A DNA stretch of 64,000 nt from Microbispora bryophytorum (GTDB lineage: Bacteria; Actinomycetota; Actinomycetes; Streptosporangiales; Streptosporangiaceae): contig NZ_VIRL01000001.1 in the NCBI RefSeq assembly GCF_006874465.1, positions 1-64,000 on the forward strand. Direction: 5' to 3'. Each line of letters begins with the position of its first letter. The stretch's first letter is position 1. Both the position numbers and the translations under genes were made by a program. The notes beneath the pieces were generated by a model. That model worked only from the letters and a program-made list of their open reading frames with translations. It did no database searches and was not told the origin of the DNA. Below are positions 31,639-39,006 of this stretch, piece by piece.

Positions 31639-32652
31639 TCAGACCTGGCCGGCCTTCGCCAGAGCGGCGCAGCAGGTGTCGACGATCAGGCGGGTGACGA
31701 CGTAGGGGTCGACGTTGGCGTTGGGGCGCCGGTCCTCGATGTAGCCCTTCTTGTCCACCTCGACCTGCCACGGGATGCGGACGGAGGCGCCGCGGTCGGA
31801 GACGCCGTAGCTGAACTTGTCCCACCGGGCGGTCTCGTGGTGACCGGTGAGGCGGTCCTCGATGCCGTGGCCGTAGTTCTTGACGTGCTCCATGGCGTTG
31901 CCGCCCAGGGCCTCGCAGGCGGTGATGATCGGGTCGTAGCCCTCGCGCATGGCCTTGGTGGAGAAGTTGGTGTGCGCGCCGGCGCCGTTCCAGTCGCCCT
32001 TCACCGGCTTGGGGTCGAGCGTGGCGGCCACGTCGAACTCCTCGGCGGTGCGGTAGAGCAGCCAGCGGGCGACCCACATGTGGTCGGAGACCTCCAGCGG
32101 ACCGGCGGGACCAACCTGGAACTCCCACTGGCCGGGCATGACCTCGGCGTTGATGCCGGAGATCTTGAGGCCGGCGGCCAGGCAGCGGTCGAGGTGCAGC
32201 TCGACGATGTCACGGCCGAAGACCTCGTCGGCGCCGACACCGCAGTAGTAGCCGCCCTGCGGAGCGGGGAAACCGCCCAGCGGGAAGCCGAGCGGGCGGC
32301 TGTCCTTGAAGAAGGTGTACTCCTGCTCGATGCCGAACCACGACTCCTGGTCGGCGAACCGCTCGGCCACCCCCGCGAGCAGGGAGCGGGTGTTGGTGGC
32401 GTGGGGCGTCATGTCGGTGTGCAGGACCTCGCACATGACCAGCACGTTGTCGCCGCCGCGGATCGGGTCGGGGCAGGTGAACACCGGCTTGAGCACCAGG
32501 TCGGAGGAGTGACCGGTGGCCTGGTTGGTGCTGGACCCGTCGAAGCCCCACAGCGGCGGCTCGGCGCCGTCGGCAAGAACCTTGGTCTTGGAGCGGAGCT
32601 TCGCGGTCGGCTCCGTGCCGTCGATCCAGATGTACTCGGCCTTGTAGGTCAC
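31639..32652 (-). CDS. glnII: Glutamine synthetase type II (eukaryotic-like)
   Basis: A 337-residue GSII enzyme. TYKAEYIWIDGTEPTAKLRSKTK is the N-terminal beta-grasp; WGFDGSSTNQATG, NTRSLLAG, FGIEQEYTF, GVSDRGASVRIP and the catalytic ENRRP-like EDRRPNANVDPY are all present. The GTG at 32652 (VTYKAEY) fits the family start, with AAGGGA six bases upstream; the frame is open further upstream but is not family-like. Ammonia-assimilating GSII occurs in streptomycetes alongside GSI. A GTGAAC-N5-GTTAAC stretch at 32738-32754 could be a GlnR site; not certain. Confidence 0.95.
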   Translation of the reverse strand: MTYKAEYIWIDGTEPTAKLRSKTKVLADGAEPPLWGFDGSSTNQATGHSSDLVLKPVFTCPDPIRGGDNVLVMCEVLHTDMTPHATNTRSLLAGVAERFADQESWFGIEQEYTFFKDSRPLGFPLGGFPAPQGGYYCGVGADEVFGRDIVELHLDRCLAAGLKISGINAEVMPGQWEFQVGPAGPLEVSDHMWVARWLLYRTAEEFDVAATLDPKPVKGDWNGAGAHTNFSTKAMREGYDPIITACEALGGNAMEHVKNYGHGIEDRLTGHHETARWDKFSYGVSDRGASVRIPWQVEVDKKGYIEDRRPNANVDPYVVTRLIVDTCCAALAKAGQV

Positions 32653-32876
32653 GTCGATCCCTTCGAGCGAGGCGGCCTGGCGTTCGTCCGCCACGCTCAA
32701 GATTGCCGTTCTGGGATTTCGTAGCTTTTGCCCGTTTGTGAACATGGTGTTAACGCGCATGCTTTGCCTTGGTCCCGGTGTGACGCGGCGCACATGAATC
32801 GCGTCTGTGCGGGCAGTCGGACAAGCGTCCACGAATCGCAACCGCACAGCAACCGGCTATTTGGGAGTGAGGGCAG

Positions 32877-33395
32877 ATGGTCTTACTGGGCCTGCTTCTG
32901 ATCCTTATCGCGGCGGCGGCCGTCATCGAGGTGTCGGTCAACGACACCGCGAACACCTTGCCGATGACGGTCCTGGACCGCACGTTCAATCTCAGCCCGT
33001 TCGAGCTGTTCATCGCCGGCGTCGTGACCGCCGCCGTGTTCGTCGTCGGCCTGCTGCTCATCACCGGCGGCATGCGCCGTGCCGCCGTCAGGCGTCGCCG
33101 GACGCGTGAGACGCGCCTGGCGGAGCGGGACCGCGTGTCCCGTCTGGAGGCCGAGAAGCGCGACCTGGAGCGCCGGCTGGAGACGAACACGACGACCACT
33201 CCGGCGGCCGAGCCCGTCGCCGACGAGCCCGTCACCAAGCAGTATCCGAAGGTCGACCGGGACCGCGACGGCGTCGACGACCGGGCCGAGCGTCCCACCG
33301 CGCCGCACAACCGCCTTTCCGTACCCGCCCAGCAGTCGTCCCCCGACCAGCTGGTGGCGGGCGGGCGTCACGCGTCCGACGAGCGCCGCGCCTGA
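32877..33395 (+). CDS. Two-helix membrane protein with cytosolic coiled coil
   Basis: A 172-residue protein. Two membrane helices (LLGLLLILIAAAAVIEVSV and LFIAGVVTAAVFVVGLLLITGG) flank a short loop. An Arg/Glu-rich coiled coil (about residues 68-105, RRRRTRETRLAERDRVSRLEAEK region) and a disordered tail follow. The arrangement resembles LapA-like or small actinobacterial envelope proteins. The ATG start is supported by GGGAG nine bases upstream. A perfect 24-bp palindrome lies just after the stop. Confidence 0.7.
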   Translation: MVLLGLLLILIAAAAVIEVSVNDTANTLPMTVLDRTFNLSPFELFIAGVVTAAVFVVGLLLITGGMRRAAVRRRRTRETRLAERDRVSRLEAEKRDLERRLETNTTTTPAAEPVADEPVTKQYPKVDRDRDGVDDRAERPTAPHNRLSVPAQQSSPDQLVAGGRHASDERRA

Positions 33396-33420
33396 TCCGT
33401 CATGCCGGGGGTGACACCCG

Positions 33421-33444
33421 CCCGTCCGGTCATGACCGGACGGG
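33421..33444. terminator. Perfect 24-bp palindrome between convergent genes
   Basis: CCCGTCCGGTCA is followed directly by its exact complement TGACCGGACGGG. It lies between the 32877-33395 gene and the convergent DUF72 gene, overlapping the last codons of the latter. As RNA it would form a stem of at least 10 bp with a tiny loop, a likely bidirectional terminator. Confidence 0.7.
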
Positions 33445-34200
33445 CTCGGGGGTCCGCTCGGGAAGCCTCGCCCTGCCGACGTCCCGCCCCTGCGCGCACG
33501 CCAGCTCCGCGAAAGTGATCGCGTTGCGTACGGCGGCACCCCCGGGGTCGTTGTTGAAGTAGACGTAGGCGTCCGGCACGTCCCCCAGGCGGTCCACCCA
33601 ACTACGCAGCGCGCGCCGGCCGTAGGCGGGCCAGGGTTCTGCCCCTCCCTCGTGGAAACGCAGGTAGACCCAGCCGGCCGTACGCCACAGGGGCCCGGCC
33701 GGCCGGCCTAGCCGGTCCGCCCAGCACAACGCGGCCCCGAACTCGGTCAGCAGGGCGCGGATCTCGTCGGTCCACCACGAGGCATGCCGCGGCTCGACGG
33801 CGACCCGTACGGCCCGCGGAAACCGGGCCAGGCAGGCCCGCAGCCGCCCGGCGTCCACCTGCAGGGTCGGCGGCAGTTGCAGCAGGACGGGGCCCAGCTT
33901 CGGGCCGAGGCCCTCGGCCACGCCCATCAGCCGCTCGACCGGCTCCTCCGGGTCCTTCAGCCGCTTGATGTGCGTCAGGAAGCGGCTGGCCTTGACCGCC
34001 ATGACGAAGTCCGGCGGCGTGCGCTCCCGCCACGACTCGAAGGTCTCCCGCTTCGGCAGCCGATAGAAGGCGTTGTTGTTCTCCACCGTGCCGAAGATCT
34101 CGCCATAGCGCTCCAGCCACAGCCGCTGGGGTACGCCGGCGTAGACGAGGTCACGCCAGTCGGCGTACTGCCAGCCAGAGGTCCCCACCAGCACGGGCAT
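33430..34200 (-). CDS. DUF72 family TIM-barrel protein
   Basis: A 256-residue protein of the YecE/DUF72 family. VLVGTSGWQYADWRDLVYAGV, ERYGEIFGTVENNNAFYRLP and YVYFNNDPGGAAVRNA are the family signatures (the ENNNAFYR segment matches the conserved VEINSTFYR-type motif). The structural class is a TIM barrel; biochemical role unproven. The gene is convergent with the membrane-protein gene and its end overlaps a terminator palindrome. The ATG is used. Confidence 0.92.
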   Translation of the reverse strand: MPVLVGTSGWQYADWRDLVYAGVPQRLWLERYGEIFGTVENNNAFYRLPKRETFESWRERTPPDFVMAVKASRFLTHIKRLKDPEEPVERLMGVAEGLGPKLGPVLLQLPPTLQVDAGRLRACLARFPRAVRVAVEPRHASWWTDEIRALLTEFGAALCWADRLGRPAGPLWRTAGWVYLRFHEGGAEPWPAYGRRALRSWVDRLGDVPDAYVYFNNDPGGAAVRNAITFAELACAQGRDVGRARLPERTPEPVRS

Positions 34201-34290
34201 GTCCCTCTCCTACCCAGCGGACGGCATAGATCGCGGTCAGCGGGGCACGCGACGTCAAGAACACGCAAAAACGCACGAAAGGGGAGCACG

Positions 34291-34836
34291 ATGATCCAGG
34301 GCAAGACGATCGCATTCCTCGTCGCCCCCGAAGGGGTCGAGCAGGTCGAGCTCACCGAGCCGTGGAAGGCCGTCCAGCAGGCGGGCGGCACGCCGAGGCT
34401 GGTCTCGGTGGAGCCCGGGGAGATCCAGGCGTTCAACCACCTCGACAAGGCCGGCACCTTCCCCGTGGACGCCGTGGCCGGAGAGGTCTCCGCCGCCGAA
34501 TTCGACGGGCTGGTCCTCCCCGGAGGGGTGGCCAACCCCGACTTCCTGCGGATGCGGCCGGAGGCCGTACGGTTCGTCAGGGAGTTCTTCGACGCGGGCA
34601 AGCCGGTCGCGGCGATCTGCCACGCGCCGTGGACGCTGGTGGAGGCCGACGTGGTGCGCGGACGCACGCTGACCTCCTGGCCCAGCCTCCAGACCGACCT
34701 GCGCAACGCGGGGGCGACCTGGGTGGACCAGGAGGTCACGGTCTGCGCGGCGGGTCCGAACACTCTGGTGACCAGCCGGAAGCCGGATGACCTGAAGGCC
34801 TTCTGCCAGGCCGCCGTGGACGCGTTCGGCGCCTGA
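34291..34836 (+). CDS. DJ-1/PfpI family (YhbO-like) protein
   Basis: A 181-residue class I glutamine-amidotransferase-like protein. The nucleophile elbow is AAICHAPW with Cys near residue 111; the preceding Glu motif (APEGVEQVELTEP) and the LPGGVANPDFLR loop match the YhbO/PfpI branch. These are stress-protective enzymes, proposed to act on glyoxal adducts or as chaperones. The ATG has GGGGAG five bases upstream. Downstream is the PfkB-like gene, 68 bp away. Confidence 0.93.
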   Translation: MIQGKTIAFLVAPEGVEQVELTEPWKAVQQAGGTPRLVSVEPGEIQAFNHLDKAGTFPVDAVAGEVSAAEFDGLVLPGGVANPDFLRMRPEAVRFVREFFDAGKPVAAICHAPWTLVEADVVRGRTLTSWPSLQTDLRNAGATWVDQEVTVCAAGPNTLVTSRKPDDLKAFCQAAVDAFGA

Positions 34837-34904
34837 GCAAGGGGCTTTCCCGGGCGGATCAGGCTCTGCCATGCTTTCGGGGTGCGATCCCGCGGACTTA
34901 CGGC

Positions 34905-35783
34905 ATGACCGAGGTTTTCACGCTCGGAGAGGCGTTGGGCGTCGTCTCCGGCGACCGGCTCCGGCATGACATGACCATCCGCCTCGACGTGGAGGGGCCC
35001 GAGCTGACGACGGCGGTCGGCCTGGCCCGGCTCGGCCACACAGTGAGCTGGCTGGGCCGGGTCAGCGCCGACGAACTGGGCATGCGCACGCTGACCGTGC
35101 TGCGCGGCGAAGGCGTGGACGTCTCCCACGTACGCGTGGACGAGACGGCGGCCACCGGGCTGATCCTCCGCCAGCGGCGCATCGGCCGATCGTCGCACGC
35201 CGTCCACTACCGGGAGGGCTCGGCCGGGTCGCACCTGTCGACCGGCGACGTGCCCGGCGAGGCGGTGCAGTCGGCGCGGATCCTGCACGTCAGCGGCGTC
35301 ACCCTCGGGCTGAGCGGCCTCGCGTGGAGCGCCGTCCACCATGCCGTCAAGCTCGCCAGGGACGCCGGGGTGCTCGTCTCCGTGGACGTCAACCACCGCG
35401 CGAACCTCTGGGAAAGCGCGGAGGAGGCGCGGCAGGGACTCACCGAACTCGCCGCCTGCGCCGACGTGCTCTTCGCGACGCAGGACGAGCTCACGCTCGT
35501 GGAGCCCGTGCTCGCGTCGAGGCCCGAGCTGGTCGTGACCCGGGGCGCCAAGGGCGCCAGCGCCACCGTCGAGGGCCTGCGCTACGACACCCAGGCCGCC
35601 CCCGTGACCGCTGTCGACCCCTCCGAGGTCGGCGGCGCGTTCGTCGCGGGCTACCTCAGCGCGATCCTGGAAGGGCTGCACCCGGCGGACCGCCTCAAGC
35701 GCGGCATCTCGGTGGCCGCCTTCGCGGTCGCCGGCCACAGCTCCTGGCAGGGCCTGCCCACCCGCGGCGAGCTGCCCCCGTGA
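34905..35783 (+). CDS. PfkB-family sugar-kinase-like protein, catalytic Asp missing
   Basis: A 292-residue ribokinase/2-keto-3-deoxygluconate-kinase-like fold. TLGEALGVV, ELTTAVGLARLGHTVSWLGRV, SVDVNHRANLW and VVTRGAKGAS are recognisable. The anion-hole motif normally DTTGAGDAF reads D238-PSEVGGAF, so the catalytic base Asp is replaced by Gly244 (codon GGC at 35634-35636). It is therefore probably a pseudokinase or has lost phosphotransfer activity. A single base change GAC to GGC would explain the Asp loss, but the neighbouring GAG is also altered. ATG start at 34905; no operon partner downstream. Confidence 0.85.
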   Translation: MTEVFTLGEALGVVSGDRLRHDMTIRLDVEGPELTTAVGLARLGHTVSWLGRVSADELGMRTLTVLRGEGVDVSHVRVDETAATGLILRQRRIGRSSHAVHYREGSAGSHLSTGDVPGEAVQSARILHVSGVTLGLSGLAWSAVHHAVKLARDAGVLVSVDVNHRANLWESAEEARQGLTELAACADVLFATQDELTLVEPVLASRPELVVTRGAKGASATVEGLRYDTQAAPVTAVDPSEVGGAFVAGYLSAILEGLHPADRLKRGISVAAFAVAGHSSWQGLPTRGELPP

Positions 35784-36282
35784 CCCGTGGCAGGACATGG
35801 GGCGGTGGTCGGCCGCCTGCCGCTGCTCGCGTCCCCCTCTGGTGCGAGCAGAAGTCCGGCACCCCCTGCGCTCCGCACGCATCCATGTAGTCGACCATCG
35901 ACCACTTCGCCGCAACCATCTGAGCCGTCTGAGACCGCGCCGAACCGCTCGGCGCGTGTTCACGTGTGTGGCCAGTGTGACCGGATGTGGCAAGTGTGGC
36001 GTAGCGTGTGTGGCGGGTGTGGCGCCTGTGGACCACACGGCCTCTCCGACGTGTTCGACCTCGTCGTACGCCCCAAATCCCCTGCTTGCCTCGCATGAGG
36101 TCTACGAGACCAAGACAGCGTGATGGCGCCGCCAGCGGCCCGAGCCGACCGTGCTGGAGTGGCCGCCCTCCTGCTTGCGCGGTCCACCATCTGTGACTCC
36201 AGGAGATTCTCGCGTGAGCTTGCACCAGCCAAGCGGGCACGAAAGAATTAAAACAAGTTTTCGAAACTAGCGAGGAGGTGTG
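35784..36282. other. Gene-free interval before DUF222-HNH copy B
   Basis: About 500 bp with no convincing coding sequence. It contains a 9-bp repeat tract (35957-36040) and, in its last 45 bp, an A/T-rich stretch similar to the region before copy A: an ATTRAAAC-type run, TTCGAA and GGAGG before the ATG. The shared upstream similarity suggests a conserved promoter for the two paralogues. No tRNA, IS end or terminator was recognised. Confidence 0.6.
35957..36040. repeat. Degenerate 9-bp tandem repeat (GCCACACCC-like)
   Basis: On the minus strand the units read CGCCACACC, CGCCACACA, CGCTACGCC, ACACTTGCC, ACATCCGGT, CACACTGGC and CACACACGT. They keep a 9-nt period and would encode H-T-R-like triplets if read as protein. 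It lies in the gap upstream of DUF222-HNH copy B. Confidence 0.65.
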
Positions 36283-39006
36283 ATGGGTCCGGCCGACTTC
36301 GACCCCGATCACCTTCGTCGTTTGAATAACTCTGACAGCTCTGGCAGCAGCCTTGATGGTTCTAGTGGTTCTGGTGGTTCTGCTGGCTGGTGGGACCGGT
36401 TGACCTCCGGTTCCCGGTGGTGGTCCGCGGATGGCTCGGCCGCTCGTGAGCACTTTCCGATCGCCGATCCCCAGCCGGCGCAGCACGCGAGCCGCACCAA
36501 GGCCGACAGCAGCACCAAGAGCACCGGCAGCAGCACCGGCAGCGGGCTCACAGACAGTGAACCCACCAGCGGCGACGCGTCCGGTGCCGCGAGCGCCGAC
36601 AGCGCTGGTGGTGTCGGTGCCGGTGCCGGGAGTGCACGTGGTGCCGGTGCCCGCGATGCTGCTACTGGTGCTGCTCGGGGCCGGTCGTCGTGGGTTTTGG
36701 TGGGCTCTCTTCGTGAGTCGGCGCAGGCGTTGGCGTTGGCGGCATTGCCGGGCGATGCGGACATCTGCGTGGCCGAGGCCGAGGATTTGCTGTTCGCGCG
36801 GGATCGGATCACGTGCGCGTTGGCGGATCGGGTGGGGCGGGTGCATGGGGCGGGGCAGGCCAGGCAGCATGGGCATGCCTCCACCCGTAGCTGGTTGCGC
36901 ACCGCCGCGGGAATGAGCGTGGCCGGAGCGGGCCGTCTGCTGACCTTGGCGGTGGAGCTGGCGCGTCTGCCGAGGGTGCGGGAGAAGTTCGCCGCGGGGG
37001 TGTTGTCGGCGGGGGTGGTGGAGGCGATCTGCACGGCCACCGCGCGGTTGAGTGATGAGCACGCGGGCCTGGCTGAGCCGATTTTGCTGGAGTTGGCGGG
37101 TAAGGCGGGGCCGGCGGAGGTGGCCAAGGCCGGCCGTTACTTGCGGGCGGTGCTCGACCCCGATGGTGAGGAGCGGGACGAGCGGGCCGACTACGGGCGG
37201 CGGTTTCTGCGGATCCGCCCCACCGCGGGTGGCGGCCTGGAAGGGGAGTTTTATCTGCCGCGTGAGGCGGCGGCCCGGTTGCGGGCGCTGTTGGATGCTT
37301 ATGCCAAGCCACGTGCGGAGGGCGATGATCGGCCGTTGCGGGTTCGCCAGGCGGATGCGTTCATCGCGTTGATGGAGCAGAAGATCGTCGCTGAGCTCCT
37401 GGTTCTGGTCAACGCCGAATCCCTCCCCACCGACCCCCAACCCGACCACCCCGAAGCCGCCCAGGACGCCCAGAGTGCCGAGGACACCCAGGACGTCCAG
37501 GGTGCGACCAGTGCCGAGGACGGCCGGGACAGCGGGGACACCGGCGCGTTCGGCGACACCGGTAGCGTTGCCGGGCCCTGCCCCGTGGGCGACGACGACA
37601 TCGAAGACGCCATCCCCAGCGACGACGACCCCGGCAACCTCAGCGACGTCGACTTCGCCGACGCGGTCGACGTGGGCATGACCGATGCCGCGTCTGCTCG
37701 GGGGGAGGGCCCCTACCGGCCACGTGACCCCGGCACCGCCGAGGCCGAGACAGCAGCCGCTCCGACAGCCGATGCCGAGACAGCAGCCGATGCCGGGGCG
37801 GTCGCGGAGGCCGCTGCCGGGAGCACCGAGCTTGACCTTGCCGGAACCGGCCCCCGCGATGAGGAGTCTCACGACCCCGAAGCCAACGAGCACCGACCCT
37901 GCGAAGGCGGGACCGATGAGCGCGGGACTTGTGAGCGCGATGCCGGTGGTTGCGGGGGTTGTGAGCAGCGGGCCAGCGATCACGACACCGCGAACGCCGC
38001 CCCGGCCGAGGGCAGTGGTGCTGGTGATGGTGACGTGAGCATGGCCTCTGCCGCAGGCGACGTCACCGCACCACGTAGGGGCGCAGACCGAGACCATGCG
38101 GCGGCCCAAGCTGAAACAGACCCCGAGCGCGCAGCAGCACGGCCCGCCTACAGCGGAAGCACACCTCCACACGCAGCGCCACCACATGCGGTGCGTCCCC
38201 GCGCGGCGCATTCTCGCGCGGCGGAATGGCCGGACCCTCCTCCCGAGGACGCCGCCGCGCACACCCACTTCGGGCACCAGCCTGCGGGGGACTGCCGGCA
38301 TGCGCAGGGCACGCCCGAAGGCCGCAACGACGTACACCATGAGCAGCCGTCAGCAGGGACGGCGCGAAGCGCAGCACCGGGAGCGCCAAGACCGGAGCCG
38401 GGGACACCGCCGGGGAGGCCATCGGAGCCAGAGCCCGGGACACCGTCGAGCGAGCCTGCGCCGGGGACACCACCAGGCAAGCCACTGGGAGCAGCGCCGG
38501 GGAGGCCGCCGGGGAGGCCAACGGGAACAGCGTCACGAACGCTGCCGGGAACAGCGCCGGGTGAGCCGGGGCTGGGGGCGGTGCCGGGAGCTTTGCTGGG
38601 GGCGGCGCCGGGGTTGTTGCTGGCGACCGGGCAGATGTTGCCGGTCTCCAGCGTGCATCGCCTGGCCCGCACCTCCGCTCTGGTGCGGTTGGTGATGGAT
38701 GCCGAGGGGCAGGTGCTGGACATGGGCCGCAAGGTCCGCCTGGCCACCCCCGCTCAGCGACGGGCCGTTTACGCCCGCTACGCCACCTGCTGGATCGACG
38801 GCTGCCCGCTGCCCGCCACCATGGGCCAGATCGACCACGCCGACAACTGGAGCACCGGCGGCCTCACCGACCTGAAACTCCTCGGCCCCGCCTGCCAGTT
38901 CCACAACCGCGACCGCTACCAGCACCCCGACCGCTACACCCGCCACCAAACCGGCACCGACCGCTGGACCTTCACCTATCGGCTGCCGCCCAGGGCTCGG
39001 CCCTGA
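36283..39006 (+). CDS. DUF222 / HNH endonuclease domain protein, copy B
   Basis: A 907-residue paralogue of the gene at 4910-7606, in opposite orientation. The N-terminal Ser/Gly-rich region, DUF222 (about 145-380) and HNH (about 815-880, CWIDGC and QIDHADNW) are aligned; in the DUF222 core I count only about three amino-acid differences, although many codons differ silently. The linker is acidic then Gly/Pro-rich. Its last eight codons (RLPPRARP) differ from copy A and come from sequence antisense to the neighbouring dehydrogenase gene. The ATG at 36283 has GAGGAGG four bases upstream. Confidence 0.9.
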   Translation: MGPADFDPDHLRRLNNSDSSGSSLDGSSGSGGSAGWWDRLTSGSRWWSADGSAAREHFPIADPQPAQHASRTKADSSTKSTGSSTGSGLTDSEPTSGDASGAASADSAGGVGAGAGSARGAGARDAATGAARGRSSWVLVGSLRESAQALALAALPGDADICVAEAEDLLFARDRITCALADRVGRVHGAGQARQHGHASTRSWLRTAAGMSVAGAGRLLTLAVELARLPRVREKFAAGVLSAGVVEAICTATARLSDEHAGLAEPILLELAGKAGPAEVAKAGRYLRAVLDPDGEERDERADYGRRFLRIRPTAGGGLEGEFYLPREAAARLRALLDAYAKPRAEGDDRPLRVRQADAFIALMEQKIVAELLVLVNAESLPTDPQPDHPEAAQDAQSAEDTQDVQGATSAEDGRDSGDTGAFGDTGSVAGPCPVGDDDIEDAIPSDDDPGNLSDVDFADAVDVGMTDAASARGEGPYRPRDPGTAEAETAAAPTADAETAADAGAVAEAAAGSTELDLAGTGPRDEESHDPEANEHRPCEGGTDERGTCERDAGGCGGCEQRASDHDTANAAPAEGSGAGDGDVSMASAAGDVTAPRRGADRDHAAAQAETDPERAAARPAYSGSTPPHAAPPHAVRPRAAHSRAAEWPDPPPEDAAAHTHFGHQPAGDCRHAQGTPEGRNDVHHEQPSAGTARSAAPGAPRPEPGTPPGRPSEPEPGTPSSEPAPGTPPGKPLGAAPGRPPGRPTGTASRTLPGTAPGEPGLGAVPGALLGAAPGLLLATGQMLPVSSVHRLARTSALVRLVMDAEGQVLDMGRKVRLATPAQRRAVYARYATCWIDGCPLPATMGQIDHADNWSTGGLTDLKLLGPACQFHNRDRYQHPDRYTRHQTGTDRWTFTYRLPPRARP

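Noticed and set aside
32738-32754. GlnR box before glutamine synthetase
   Set aside because: GTGAAC-N5-GTTAAC resembles but does not fit the GlnR 5-mer spacing well; left as a possibility in the gene entry only.
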